A stretch of DNA of 64,000 nt from JAAXIE01 sp965204245. Its GTDB lineage: Bacteria > Chloroflexota > Dehalococcoidia > Lucifugimonadales > JAAXIE01. Where the stretch lies: contig CBDBED010000013.1 in NCBI GenBank assembly GCA_965204245.1, forward strand, positions 124,001 through 188,000, given 5' to 3'. Shown here piece by piece: positions 44,432-52,862 of the stretch (position 1 is its first letter; the number at the start of each line of letters is the position of its first letter). The notes beneath the pieces are model-generated. The model did no database searches and was not told the origin of the DNA. It was given only the letters and a program-made list of their open reading frames with translations. A program made the position numbers and the translations under genes.

Positions 44432-45781
44432 ATGACATCAACCAACGGGCACAGCAGCAACGGGCACACTAACGGCCATACCCCGCAGGGGTCGGTGATT
44501 GGCGGGCAGAGGCCCGAGGGCATCGACAACGGGGAGTATGGCTGGTCTCAGATTGGCGTGCATGACTTGGTGCCCAAGCTGGGCTACCGGGAGTACTGGT
44601 ATCCCGCGATAGAGGCCGACAAGGTGGGGCGCAAGAAGTACGGCTTCTTCGGATCCCGTTATGGCCGGCGTGTAAAGATGCTGGGCGAGGATGTCGTCAT
44701 CTTCCGGGGGAAGGATGGACGCTTCGGGGCCGTCTGGAACCGCTGCCCGCACAGGGGGGCCCTGCTTTCCTTTGGCCGATGCGAGTTCGAGGGGACCATC
44801 AGTTGCCCGTACCATGGCTATACGTTCGATGAAGAAGGCGTTTGCGTGGGTGCGCTTACCGAGGGCCCAGAGTCGGGCCTGAACGGCAAACTGCGGGTGA
44901 AGTCGTACCCCACCAAGGTGGTGAACGGGGTCGTCTATGTCTGGATGGGACAGACGCAGCCTGTGCCCATTGAGCAGGATATACCGCAGGAGTTCTTCGA
45001 CAAGGACTTCATAGTTCATACGTACTCAAAGGTTTGGCCGATCAACTGGACGGTGACCATTGAGAACTCGGGCGACTCCCACAACTCCTATATCCACCGC
45101 TTCCGCATGCGCCGTCTGCTGAACATGGAAGCCTTCAGACAGTTGCCGGCTTACTGGAGCGGCACCCGCGTGGTGGGTGAGACGGAGAACAGTATGGGGA
45201 TCGCGCCTACGGTACATGCTCCCCAGCAAGCCTACTACCCGCTGATGGATGCCAAGTGGCCCAAGCGGGTGTGGTTCCGCCCTCTGAAGGCTTGGAGGCG
45301 CGGGGTGAAGACCTTCACTGGTAAGCCGTATACAAATGAGTACAGGCTGCCCAGCATAACGAGGGTGGACACCCGCAACCGGGTGCACTGTCGCTGGGCG
45401 GTGCCCATGGACGAGAACTACAGCATGATGTTTACGTTCGGCATCATGAAGGGGCGCACATGGTGGGACCGGCTGTTCTCCCGCCTGTATTTCCAGACGA
45501 TGTGGCGGTACTTCCAGATCAAGGGCATCAACGAACTGGAAGACCTGCCGGTGCAGGCGTTTGACCGACTGGACCCGGCGGCGCCTCAGAAGCTGGGAAC
45601 CAATGACCGGGCCATCATTCACTGGCGGCGAAAGATGCCGCTGAAATCCCGGGACGCTCAGCGGGTCTGGGGCAGCGACAAGGCGCAGCAGGACGCCATT
45701 GCAGCCGATGTCCTGCTGGAGGCTACGGAGAACTTCCAGCCCCAGCCAGAACAAACTGAGGTGCTGGGCGCAGCCCGCTAG
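44432..45781 (+). CDS. Rieske non-heme iron oxygenase alpha subunit
   Basis: 449 residues, intact. Ser/Asn/Gly/His-rich start, then Rieske ligands in NRCPHRGALLSFGRCEFEG and ISCPYHGYTFDEEGVCVG. The mononuclear iron site is ENSGDSHNSYIHRFRM, near residue 212, with Asp and two His. It probably hydroxylates or demethylates an aromatic compound; no reductase or ferredoxin gene is near. It follows the LigB-like ring-cleavage gene and precedes a cupin, all on the plus strand. Confidence 0.88.
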   Translation: MTSTNGHSSNGHTNGHTPQGSVIGGQRPEGIDNGEYGWSQIGVHDLVPKLGYREYWYPAIEADKVGRKKYGFFGSRYGRRVKMLGEDVVIFRGKDGRFGAVWNRCPHRGALLSFGRCEFEGTISCPYHGYTFDEEGVCVGALTEGPESGLNGKLRVKSYPTKVVNGVVYVWMGQTQPVPIEQDIPQEFFDKDFIVHTYSKVWPINWTVTIENSGDSHNSYIHRFRMRRLLNMEAFRQLPAYWSGTRVVGETENSMGIAPTVHAPQQAYYPLMDAKWPKRVWFRPLKAWRRGVKTFTGKPYTNEYRLPSITRVDTRNRVHCRWAVPMDENYSMMFTFGIMKGRTWWDRLFSRLYFQTMWRYFQIKGINELEDLPVQAFDRLDPAAPQKLGTNDRAIIHWRRKMPLKSRDAQRVWGSDKAQQDAIAADVLLEATENFQPQPEQTEVLGAAR

Positions 45782-45800
45782 ACCAAGGGAGACGCAAGTG

Positions 45801-45831
45801 CGGGGGTGTTGGGGAAGTCTCAACACCCCCG
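45801..45831 (+). terminator. Hairpin terminator after the Rieske gene
   Basis: CGGGGGTGTTG (45801-45811), loop of nine, CAACACCCCCG (45821-45831): 11 perfect pairs, 19 bp after the stop. The T run is weak (TCGTCATTC), so read-through to the cupin is possible. Confidence 0.7.
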
Positions 45832-45857
45832 TCGTCATTCTTGAGGGAGGCACTAAG

Positions 45858-46199
45858 GTGATTGTCCGTATCTACACTGGAAGCGACGGCGAGTCCCACT
45901 TTGAAGACATCGATCTCAAGTATGAGGCCAGCGGCAACTCGGCGAGCGCTCCCCCAGAGCAGCCCGAGAGCATGACGTTTCGCACTCAGCAACCGGGCGT
46001 TGATCTGGACTTTCATCCGGCACCGCGGCGGCAGTACATTGTCAGCCTGTCGGGGCAGGTGGAGGTCGGTTTGGGCAATGGGGAGAAACGTATCTTCAAG
46101 GCCGGTGACGTGATGCTAGCGGACGATACGACGGGCCGCGGACACACCACTCGCGTGGTAGGGAACGAGCCTCGTGTGTCCATCGTGATTCCGGTGTAA
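45858..46199 (+). CDS. Cupin-domain protein
   Basis: 113 residues from GTG 45858, seven bases after GGGAGG. A single beta-barrel cupin: VDLDFHPAPRRQYIVSLSGQ then VEVGLGNGEKRIFKAGDVML and GRGHTTRVVGNEPRVSIVIP. The first metal motif is incomplete, with one His kept, and the second has a His in GHTTR. Function unknown, perhaps a small dioxygenase or sensor of the aromatic unit upstream. Confidence 0.8.
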   Translation: MIVRIYTGSDGESHFEDIDLKYEASGNSASAPPEQPESMTFRTQQPGVDLDFHPAPRRQYIVSLSGQVEVGLGNGEKRIFKAGDVMLADDTTGRGHTTRVVGNEPRVSIVIPV

Positions 46200-46244
46200 G
46201 TTTGGGGCTCTCAGCGTCCTCAACGCGTATCACCCAACTCCACC

Positions 46245-46260
46245 CCGCCCATTCGGGCGG
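46245..46260 (+). terminator. Short hairpin after the cupin gene
   Basis: CCGCCC, loop ATTC, GGGCGG, 46 bp after the stop, without a T run. A possible weak terminator. Confidence 0.35.
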
Positions 46261-46279
46261 AAAGAGGTTTCCCTAACAC

Positions 46280-47140
46280 TTGGGGTGTGATGGCAAACCA
46301 GTGGCCGCTGCCAAACTGAAAACTGTTCTCATAACTGGCGCGTCCCAAGGCATTGGACGGGCCACCACCCTTTATCTGGCGTCTCGCGGTTACCATGTTG
46401 TGGCGGCGGGACGGTCTCTGGAGAGGTTGTCAGCTCTCAAGGCCGATTCTCAAACTGCCGATAACATAACTCCTTGGGAATTGGACGTTGGCAACCCTTC
46501 GTGTGCAAAGCAGGTGCCCGCTATTATCGAGCGCGTCGGGCGTATTGACGTGCTGGTGAACAATGCAGGTTATGGGCTGCGTGGCTACTTGGAAGAGTTG
46601 GACATGCGTGAGGTTCAAGCGCAGTTCGAGACCAATCTGTTCTCCACGCTGCGCTTGAGCCAAGCCGTGATTCCCCATATGCGCGAGAACGGTGGCGGGG
46701 CGATCATCAACATCGGTTCGGTGGCGGCTCATCTTGCCAGTCCCAGCGGAGGGGCTTATGCAGCCACGAAGTCGGCAATGCGCAGCCTTACTATGGCTCT
46801 GCGCATCGAACTGCATCCCTTTGGAATCAAGGTGGCGGTAATAGAGCCGGGGGTCATACGGGCCAACTTCGTGCAGAACCAAATTGCGGCGGAGCGCAGC
46901 AGAGACCCCGACTCGCCATATGCGGCGCGTGCCAAGAAGCTGGAGGAGCGGACGGCCCGGTTTCATCACAGCGGGGCGGACCCGCTGAAGGTGGCGCGGA
47001 CGGTGGAGAGGATCATCCGCTCAAGGAGTCCCCGTCCCAGCTATGTGGTGGGTGTCGATGGAGGTTTGGGCGTGTTTGCGGCGCGGTTTTTGCCGGAGAG
47101 ATTGGTGCAGTTCTGCGTTCGCAAGGTGCTGATGGGGTGA
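46280..47140 (+). CDS. Short-chain dehydrogenase/reductase
   Basis: 286 residues. Classical SDR: cofactor motif TVLITGASQGIGRATTLYLA, NNAGYGLRGYLEEL, catalytic Ser in IINIGSVAAHLAS, and the Tyr-x3-Lys motif GAYAATKSAMRSL. The C-terminal tail (GVFAARFLPERLVQFCVRKV) is hydrophobic, as in lipid-acting members. The start is unsure: TTG 46280 or GTG 46301. An ATG at 46290 in another frame would read MANQWPLPN and then stop, which may hint at an indel near the start. Confidence 0.86.
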   Translation: MGCDGKPVAAAKLKTVLITGASQGIGRATTLYLASRGYHVVAAGRSLERLSALKADSQTADNITPWELDVGNPSCAKQVPAIIERVGRIDVLVNNAGYGLRGYLEELDMREVQAQFETNLFSTLRLSQAVIPHMRENGGGAIINIGSVAAHLASPSGGAYAATKSAMRSLTMALRIELHPFGIKVAVIEPGVIRANFVQNQIAAERSRDPDSPYAARAKKLEERTARFHHSGADPLKVARTVERIIRSRSPRPSYVVGVDGGLGVFAARFLPERLVQFCVRKVLMG

Positions 47141-47255
47141 GGAGTGCTCCCATTTGGGTTTCTTGACCCCCTCATAGCTCCGCCTTATAGTTCGCGCGAC
47201 CTACAGAAGCCACTAGACTCAGCTGCTTGGCATAACTGGGTCAAGGGAGGACAAC

Positions 47256-48116
47256 ATGGCTCTCGTTGGAGCGGGGAATTATATGTACGAAGTCGTGGAT
47301 GACTGGGCGAAGCTACCTCCCGGCATGGAGTTGGGCATGGTCAGCTCAGTGGCCACCGACGGTTTGGACCGGGTCTTTGCGTTTATCCGGACAGCGGACC
47401 AGCCTTCTATGCTCATACTGGACCGGAACGGCAAATACGTGAACTCTTGGGGCACAGGAGTGATCACGGACGCGCACGGGCTCTCCTTCAACTCCCAGGG
47501 GGATATGTATCTGACTGACCGTAATCCGCACCAAGTGATGAAGTTCTCGCCGTGGGGCGAGCGGTTGGTGACTCTGGGCACGCGGGATGTGGCTGGGGAG
47601 CAAACTCCCTTCAACCGGCCAAGTGACGTGATGGAAGGGCCGTCGGGGTGCTTCTATGTGTCCGACGGGTACGGCAACTCATGTGTACACAAGTATTCCA
47701 ATGACGGGCTGATGCTCGATTCATGGGGCGCACCGGGCAATGGCGACTCGCAGTTCAACCTGCCTCATGGCATCTGGGTGGACTCTCTCGAGCAGGTCTA
47801 CGTCTGCGACCGGGAGAACAACCGCATCCAGATATTCGACGGAAACGGCAAGCTGCTGGATATCTGGAACGATTTCCTGCGTCCTACCGACATCGTGATG
47901 GACTCAGAGGGGACCATCTATGTGTCAGGCATCGGGCACAGGTGCAGTATCCTTACCCATGATGGCGAACTGCTGGCCCGGTGGGGCGGCGAGTCGGTCG
48001 GGCCGGTAGGAGAGGAAGGCACGGCCCACGGGATATGCGTGGACTCGCGGGGAGATGTGTATTTGTGCGCCGCTGGTGCTAGGCGGATACAGAAGCTGGT
48101 GAGGCAGCCTAGGTAG
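47256..48116 (+). CDS. NHL-repeat beta-propeller protein
   Basis: 286 residues from ATG 47256, with GGGAGG upstream. Repeats of the NHL kind are seen: GVITDAHGLSFNSQGDMYLT, PSDVMEGPSGCFYVSDGYGN, NLPHGIWVDSLEQVYVCDRE and RPTDIVMDSEGTIYVSGIGH. The arrangement resembles peptidyl-alpha-hydroxyglycine lyase-like propellers of bacteria, which usually have an unknown function. No signal peptide. It is single and precedes, in the opposite direction, a second beta-propeller gene. Confidence 0.82.
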   Translation: MALVGAGNYMYEVVDDWAKLPPGMELGMVSSVATDGLDRVFAFIRTADQPSMLILDRNGKYVNSWGTGVITDAHGLSFNSQGDMYLTDRNPHQVMKFSPWGERLVTLGTRDVAGEQTPFNRPSDVMEGPSGCFYVSDGYGNSCVHKYSNDGLMLDSWGAPGNGDSQFNLPHGIWVDSLEQVYVCDRENNRIQIFDGNGKLLDIWNDFLRPTDIVMDSEGTIYVSGIGHRCSILTHDGELLARWGGESVGPVGEEGTAHGICVDSRGDVYLCAAGARRIQKLVRQPR

Positions 48117-48257
48117 AGAGTGCAAAGGCCGAACCATAGTGTAGGCGTACAGACTCAGGCGACTACCGGTAAATGATCCCTTTCCTGGAACGAAAATGCG
48201 GGTAGCGGCGCTGGCTGGCTAGCCCTCGACATCGCCCAGGGCCCTCGCCATAAACAC

Positions 48258-49253
48258 TTATCCACAGGCTACGGTTCGGACCTCTCGCACGTGTTCAGGG
48301 AGGGGATAGTCGGTCCATGTGGCGCCGTCGTCGAGGGTGCCGAAGACTTCACCACCTCGGGTGGCGCAGAAGACCTGCTCAGGGTGGGCGCGGTTGATGT
48401 CGACGGACATCATGGTGCTTTGGGCTTCGATGCCGTGGTCCATGCGCTCCCAAGTATTCATCAGGTCGCGGGTGCGCCACAGAGCGCCAGCGTGGGAGAC
48501 TGCGGCGCGGCCCATGGCCACATAGATCATGTTGGGGTCGTGGGGTGCCAGCTTCATCTCACGGGTGTAGGTGATTGGGGAGACGCCGCTCATGTCGACG
48601 AACTCCCAAGTGTCGCCTTGGTTGGTGCTGCTGAAGGGTCCCGGACGGGTTGTGATATAGACGCTGCCGGGAGTGGAGGGGCTGGTGATGATGCCGTGCA
48701 TGTCGAGCTTGCCCTCGTCAGGGGCCATGCCTTCCTTGCAGTCCTGCCATGTGCGTCCGCCATCTCGACTGCGGACTACGCCACCCACTTCAAGGGCAGC
48801 ATATATGAGATTGGAATCCGCCGGGTCCACGGCCATGGCGATGAGGCGGGTGGGAAAGTCCATGGTGACTACGTCGGAGCCTTGGTTGAGGCCAAGGGAC
48901 TCCCAACTATCCCCGGCGTTGTCGCTTCGATAGACCTGTGCCGGAGAGGTGCCGAAGTACACGATATCGGGATTGTGAGGATCGAACTGGAATGACCAGC
49001 CGACCATGAATGTGTCAGCGAACTCGAGACGCTCGAACTTGGCACCGCCATCGCGACTGCGGAAGGGGCCGTGCTGGGTGCCAGCGAAAACGGTGTTGGG
49101 ATCTTGGGGGTGAATGGCGATGGCTCGCACTGCTGCGGCCCGAGGCAAGCCCGCCGTCACGTTCTCCCACCCGTTGCCGTTGCCGATGGGCCTGCGGAAA
49201 AGGCCTCCTGATTCGGCACCTGCGAAAACGTAACCCTGCCTGTTGCCGGCCAT
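48258..49253 (-). CDS. BNR/Asp-box beta-propeller protein
   Basis: 331 residues from ATG 49253, with AGGAGG upstream; a longer open stretch upstream is not family-like. Several Asp-box turns (SRDGGAKF, SDNAGDSWE, SRDGGRTW, STNQGDTWEF, LDDGATW) define a WD40/sortilin-like propeller. Similar intracellular or exported proteins are often annotated as glycosyl hydrolase-like, but no catalytic residues can be named. The last codons contain TTATCCACA, a DnaA-box-like word. Confidence 0.82.
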   Translation of the reverse strand: MAGNRQGYVFAGAESGGLFRRPIGNGNGWENVTAGLPRAAAVRAIAIHPQDPNTVFAGTQHGPFRSRDGGAKFERLEFADTFMVGWSFQFDPHNPDIVYFGTSPAQVYRSDNAGDSWESLGLNQGSDVVTMDFPTRLIAMAVDPADSNLIYAALEVGGVVRSRDGGRTWQDCKEGMAPDEGKLDMHGIITSPSTPGSVYITTRPGPFSSTNQGDTWEFVDMSGVSPITYTREMKLAPHDPNMIYVAMGRAAVSHAGALWRTRDLMNTWERMDHGIEAQSTMMSVDINRAHPEQVFCATRGGEVFGTLDDGATWTDYPLPEHVREVRTVACG

Positions 49254-49286
49254 TGTCTGCCTCCTAGTGAGTGTTCTTGCAGTGGA

Positions 49287-49292
49287 ATTATA
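49287..49292 (-). promoter_or_regulatory. -10 element for the BNR-propeller gene
   Basis: TATAAT on the minus strand, 33 bp before the ATG at 49253 and directly after the upstream terminator. No -35 could be placed. Confidence 0.3.
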
Positions 49293-49295
49293 ACG

Positions 49296-49328
49296 GCCCG
49301 CTACGCCCATGATTTGGGAGTAGCGGGC
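49296..49328 (-). terminator. Terminator of the redox operon
   Basis: GCCCGCTAC and GTAGCGGGC form nine perfect pairs around a 15-base loop. On the minus strand the hairpin lies 45 bp after the thioredoxin-like gene stop and is followed by CGTTATAATT. Confidence 0.6.
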
Positions 49329-49373
49329 TTGTAGTGCTTGGGTAGACCGTCAGCCGGGACGGTTGGGCGGGTA

Positions 49374-49955
49374 CTAGCCGACCTTCTGCTCAAGAAGTTG
49401 GACTATCTCTTCCACCGAGTCCTGCTGCCAATCGGGGAAGCGCTCCATGATGAGGGGGCGCCGTGCGGTGAGTACTTCCTGATCCGTCATGCCGGGGTTG
49501 TCCTCTCGCAGCTTGGCCGAAATCTGGAGGATTTCCTGTTCGGCCACGGCAGGGCGCTCAATCCAGTGGCAGATGTATTCGTGGTCGCCGGTATAGAAGA
49601 CAGCGGTTGGAATGGAGGCCCACTGTCCCTCCTTCAGGAACTCGTTCATGATGTCAGTGTGGGTGTCCCGGGGGAAGATGCGCATCTCGAGGCCTGCTGC
49701 CTCGGCGACGCGGGCGAGCATGGGCATGCCCCGAAAGACGTCGGGACACCAGTCCTCGCCCAAAACCAACATCTTCCTAGGGCCGTTGGCATTCTGGGTG
49801 ACGGCCTTCAGGCGGTCGGCATCGCCGGGCTTGACTTGGAACTGGTAGAACTGCTCGAACCGGTCCTTGTTGACCTTAATCTGGGCGATGTAGTCAGCAT
49901 AGGTGAAGCCTTCTGAGAACCTCTGGGGAGTTACCACACTCTCTTGAGTCGCCAT
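49374..49955 (-). CDS. Thioredoxin-fold protein with single-Cys WCPDV motif
   Basis: 193 residues. The segment MLVLGEDWCPDVFRGMPMLA, near residue 63, is a thioredoxin active-site loop with only one Cys (WCPDV rather than WCPDC or WCGPC), followed by cis-Pro SIPTAVFYTGD. The N-terminal 50 residues are helical (FTYADYIAQIKVNKDRFEQF). One-Cys forms may act through mixed disulfides or bind partners. It lies 64 bp after a small glutaredoxin-like gene with an in-frame TGA, so both probably form a redox unit. Confidence 0.85.
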   Translation of the reverse strand: MATQESVVTPQRFSEGFTYADYIAQIKVNKDRFEQFYQFQVKPGDADRLKAVTQNANGPRKMLVLGEDWCPDVFRGMPMLARVAEAAGLEMRIFPRDTHTDIMNEFLKEGQWASIPTAVFYTGDHEYICHWIERPAVAEQEILQISAKLREDNPGMTDQEVLTARRPLIMERFPDWQQDSVEEIVQLLEQKVG

Positions 49956-50019
49956 GGGGATGCCTCCTTGAGTTGCTTCTAATGTGGCGTTGCCAGCGTA
50001 CAGCGGGCTAGCCTATGGC

Positions 50020-50235
50020 TCAACCGAACTTGCCCTTGTAACCATGCTCCACCCTGCCGTCCGGATAGACGATGATGGGAACGGCTGCCCCCAAGTCCAA
50101 CGCCTCATCCAAGCAGGCCTGGTCTTGGTCCACAAGACGCTCTTCGTACTCGATTCCGTCGCGATGCCACTCATCGCGTAGCACATCGCCGACGGGTCAA
50201 ACGGTGAGGGTGTATACGATGGGTACGGTTGCCAT
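50020..50235 (-). CDS. Candidate selenoprotein: glutaredoxin-like, TGA at the catalytic Cys position
   Basis: From ATG 50235 (GCGAGGCGC upstream) the frame reads MATVPIVYTLTV, then TGA at 50199-50197, then PVGDVLRDEWHRDGIEYEER and on to TGA at 50020. The pattern strand-CPxC-helix, VDQDQACLDEALDLG, cis-Pro VPIIVYPDGRVEHGYKG is that of a 70-residue glutaredoxin-like protein in which TGA stands for the first Cys of the active site and Gly for the second. A hairpin starts three bases after the TGA. The gene lies directly upstream of a thioredoxin-fold gene. Selenocysteine is an inference; the other reading is a Cys-to-stop mutation in a pseudogene. Confidence 0.6.
50158..50193 (-). promoter_or_regulatory. 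SECIS-like hairpin after the in-frame TGA
   Basis: 36 bases starting 3 after the TGA on the minus strand. Outer arms GUCGGCGA and UCGCGAC pair with one bulged G; the inner arms GCUAC and GUGGC close a 7-base loop GCGAUGA, with a small UG bulge between them. About 13 pairs in all. Bacterial SECIS elements sit directly downstream of the UGA with a G-containing apical loop, as here. Confidence 0.5.
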
Positions 50236-50342
50236 AAGCGCCTCGCTTCACAGGCTAAGTCTGCGCCCATGATATAACGGGTCCCGCGCCTTGTCACGTT
50301 GGAAGCGTTGGCGGACAGTGCGCCGACGGACTTGTACGCGTT

Positions 50343-50351
50343 TGCTATAAT
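50343..50351 (+). promoter_or_regulatory. Extended -10 promoter for the carboxymuconolactone decarboxylase-family gene
   Basis: TGCTATAAT, with perfect TATAAT at 50346-50351, 40 bp before the ATG at 50392. No clear -35. It is the same word as before acs. Confidence 0.55.
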
Positions 50352-50391
50352 CCGACCTGCGCCGTATATCACTTCCTAGGAGTAGTGTGCC

Positions 50392-50937
50392 ATGCGAGTC
50401 CCTGAGGTAAAGAGAGAAGACCTGAATGCCGAAGACCAGGTCTACTATGACGAGATCGTGGAGAGCCGTGGCGGTGTACGAGGACCGTTCCCTGCGCTGC
50501 TACATAGTCCGCAACTGGCTTCTCTGGTGGCGGCGACGGGACATTATGCGCGGTTTGGCTGTGTGCTGCCGAATCCTCTACGCGAGGTGGCAATCATCTG
50601 CGCCTCCAATGAGAACCGGAACCAGTATGTGTTCACGGCCCATGTGCGTTTGGCGCGCCAAGCAGGGGTGAATGAGAGCATCATCGATGCAGTCAAGCGG
50701 GGCGATTTGCCCGACGACACGCCTGCCGATGAGGCGATGGTAATGCGGTTTGTCCGGGAACTGGTGGGGCAGCGGAAGGTCAGTGACGCCAGCTTCAATG
50801 CGGTGGTGGACCGGTGGGGTGTCCAAGGTGCGGTGGACTTAACCGGTCTGGTGGGCCACTACATGCTGGTAATGCAGGTGATAAGTGCCTTTGACATCCA
50901 TCATGCTGAGGGGGTCACGCTGGAGTTGCCGGCCTAG
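50392..50937 (+). CDS. Carboxymuconolactone decarboxylase-family protein
   Basis: 181 residues from ATG 50392. An all-helical CMD domain: PFPALLHSPQLASLVAATGH, LREVAIICASNENRNQYVFT and HVRLARQAGVNESIIDAVKR, with a C-terminal VDLTGLVGHYMLVMQVISAF. The position of the CxxC of AhpD peroxidases is not Cys here, so it belongs with non-peroxidase members that act on lactones or have unknown role. A frameshifted Uma2 gene follows on the same strand. Confidence 0.83.
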   Translation: MRVPEVKREDLNAEDQVYYDEIVESRGGVRGPFPALLHSPQLASLVAATGHYARFGCVLPNPLREVAIICASNENRNQYVFTAHVRLARQAGVNESIIDAVKRGDLPDDTPADEAMVMRFVRELVGQRKVSDASFNAVVDRWGVQGAVDLTGLVGHYMLVMQVISAFDIHHAEGVTLELPA

Positions 50938-51012
50938 GGACTGATGGCCTGTGGCAATGGGGACCGTGACAAGGTTACTGTCAGGGAAAGAGTGCGGCCC
51001 GAGGAGGGCGCT

Positions 51013-51568
51013 ATGGTCAAGGCAAGGCCCACTGTCAAGCTGACATACGAGGACTACTGCAAGACTCCCGATGAGGAACGGTGGGAGCTTCTAGATGGAG
51101 AGTTGATCGTGGCTCCACCGCCGAGCATGTCACCAAAAGATATCGGGCAATCTTTATTTCTTGCTGCGGACATATGTGGAGCAGAGCGGGTTGGGCGACG
51201 TAATGTATGCTCCCGTAGACGTAGTGCTTTCGAACAATGATGTGCTGCAGCCGGACCTGCTATTCGTTTCAAATGGACGCGGCGAGATAGTCCAGGACGC
51301 CAATGTTCAAGGGGCGCCCGATCTCGTAGTGGAGATTCTGTCACCGTCGACGGCGAGTTGTGACTGGCGGATCAAGATGGACTTGTATGATACACATGGC
51401 GTGCGGGAGTATTGGGTAGTCGACCCAGAAGGTCAAAGGGTCTGGGTCATGGCTCGAGGGGAGGGTGGGTTGAGGGAAGTGGCGAACTATGGGCGAGAGG
51501 ATGTGTTGACTTCGATAGTCCTCTCTGGGCTTAACGTGAATCTAGGGGAAGTATTCCCGGCTAGGTAG
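51013..51568 (+). pseudogene. Uma2-family putative endonuclease, one frameshift
   Basis: About 184 residues once joined, the family length. ATG 51013 follows GAGGAGGGC. Frame one gives LTYEDYCKTPDEERWELLDG and APPPSMSPKDIG; frame two, from about 51152, gives LLRTYVEQSGLGDVMYAPVD, VLQPDLLFVSNG and the PD-(D/E)xK-like PDLVVEILSPSTA with YWVVDPEGQRV. One extra T near 51151 accounts for the shift. Uma2 proteins are abundant in Chloroflexi and cyanobacteria and their role is not settled. Confidence 0.75.
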
Positions 51569-51578
51569 GCAACTCCCG

Positions 51579-52235
51579 TTATACCGGCCACGACTCCATC
51601 TCATAAGCCATGCGCCAGAACATCCACTCGTAACGGCTGCTGGTGATAAAGGCGCGACGCATGGACTCGCGTTCGCGAGGGCCTGCTTGTGAGGCCTCGG
51701 CGTCGACGTAGGAGCGCCAAGCTGCCACGCTGTTCTGCAAACCACCTTCGGTGTAGAAGGAAGTCCACAGATTGTACACCGGGTGCTCCGTGGACCCGAC
51801 TCTCTCTCCTAGAAGGTGATAGGTCCATGGGCAGGGGAGAAGGGCAGCTGCGGTGGCCCCCAAGCCTTCCTCCGAAGCGGTCCGGACCATGTGGTTGATG
51901 TATGCCAGATTGGTCGGGGATGGACTAGCAGTTCGGAGTTCCTCCATGGTCAGCCCAGCCGCTTCCATCAGGCGGTGATGAAGGGGTCTCTCCACTGGGG
52001 TGAGAACTCGGTGGGCCAGGGACTCAAGAGTGTCGGCATCAGGGGCCTTGGCTAGGGCAAGAGCTACAGCGCGGGCAAATCCTTCGAGGTAGAGGTAATC
52101 TTGGGTGAGGTAGTAGCAGAAGTTCTCCAAGGGGAGGGATGCGTCGGACACCGCCTTGAGGAACGGGTTCTCGAAGATATCCTCCCATATGGGTCCGGCC
52201 TCTTGCCGTAGCTGCTCCGAGAATGATTCCGCCAC
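51579..52235 (-). CDS. TenA/THI-4 family protein (thiamine salvage)
   Basis: 218 residues, all helical. Seen: FSEQLRQEAGPIWEDIFENP, the active-site region ENFCYYLTQDYLYLEGFARA near residue 40, LLPCPWTYHLLGERVGSTEH with the conserved Cys near residue 133, and YEWMFWRMAYEMESWPV at the end. TenA hydrolyses damaged thiamine pyrimidines in the cytosol. It is followed on the minus strand only by intergenic sequence, and preceded by the dCTP deaminase-like gene 30 bp away. Confidence 0.86.
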   Translation of the reverse strand: MAESFSEQLRQEAGPIWEDIFENPFLKAVSDASLPLENFCYYLTQDYLYLEGFARAVALALAKAPDADTLESLAHRVLTPVERPLHHRLMEAAGLTMEELRTASPSPTNLAYINHMVRTASEEGLGATAAALLPCPWTYHLLGERVGSTEHPVYNLWTSFYTEGGLQNSVAAWRSYVDAEASQAGPRERESMRRAFITSSRYEWMFWRMAYEMESWPV

Positions 52236-52264
52236 GGTCTGCTCCTCGAGGACAAATCTCTATG

Positions 52265-52801
52265 CTATGCACTATCGGGGGTTGGCAGGTTCTCGCCTTG
52301 GTAGGTTCCTTGATATCCCTCTCTGACGGGATTGGCCAGTGGGAGGAACACCAGTTGCATGATGCGTGCCCCCAATTCCAAGCGAAACCCGTGTGGGTTG
52401 GCCACCATGATCATTGCTTGAGAACGCCCATTGTATCCCGCGTCCCAGACGGCAGTGTTCACTGTGACGCCAGAGCGGAGAAGGCTGGAGCGAGGAAGAC
52501 CGAGGGCCATGATGTGGTTAGGCAGGTTCACCACCTCATTGAAGGTCACCAGATATGGGCCTGGACCGAGGTGAATCTGGCCGTCGGCGTCCCCGGATAT
52601 CTCTGAGATGCTGGCCACAACCCGCTGATGGGGCAAACGACCCAGGTATCCGGGAGTGGTATACAGGGCGAGGGACTTAAGCGTCAGGTCAAAGCCGTTA
52701 GGCTGGAGTTGTTGGGATAAGTGCGAGTAGCCTTCTACCAGGGGAGGCGTACCCCGCAACAACTCCATTATGCTGTCGTGGTCCAAAGCGCCAGCCAGCA
52801 T
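52265..52801 (-). CDS. dCTP deaminase / dUTPase-fold protein
   Basis: 178 residues from ATG 52801. The trimeric dUTPase fold is visible: LQPNGFDLTLKSLALYTTPG, PHQRVVASISEISGD, LPRSSLLRSGVTVNTAVWDA with Ser and Arg of the nucleotide loop, and NPHGFRLELGARIMQLVFLP. The family clears dCTP or dUTP from the pool. An open stretch upstream of the ATG is the antisense and end region of the neighbouring gene. It is 61 bp after the luciferase-like gene and 30 bp before tenA, in one likely operon. Confidence 0.82.
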   Translation of the reverse strand: MLAGALDHDSIMELLRGTPPLVEGYSHLSQQLQPNGFDLTLKSLALYTTPGYLGRLPHQRVVASISEISGDADGQIHLGPGPYLVTFNEVVNLPNHIMALGLPRSSLLRSGVTVNTAVWDAGYNGRSQAMIMVANPHGFRLELGARIMQLVFLPLANPVREGYQGTYQGENLPTPDSA

Positions 52802-52862
52802 CACATCCTCTGAAGCTTTGATTGGGACAGCCCAGCGACCCTTTGGTGCCAGTCTAATGCTA

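Noticed and set aside
48258..48266. DnaA box TTATCCACA as a sign of a replication origin
   Set aside because: A single box inside the 3' end of a coding gene, more than 20 kb from the skew change, without dnaA, dnaN or an AT-rich stretch.
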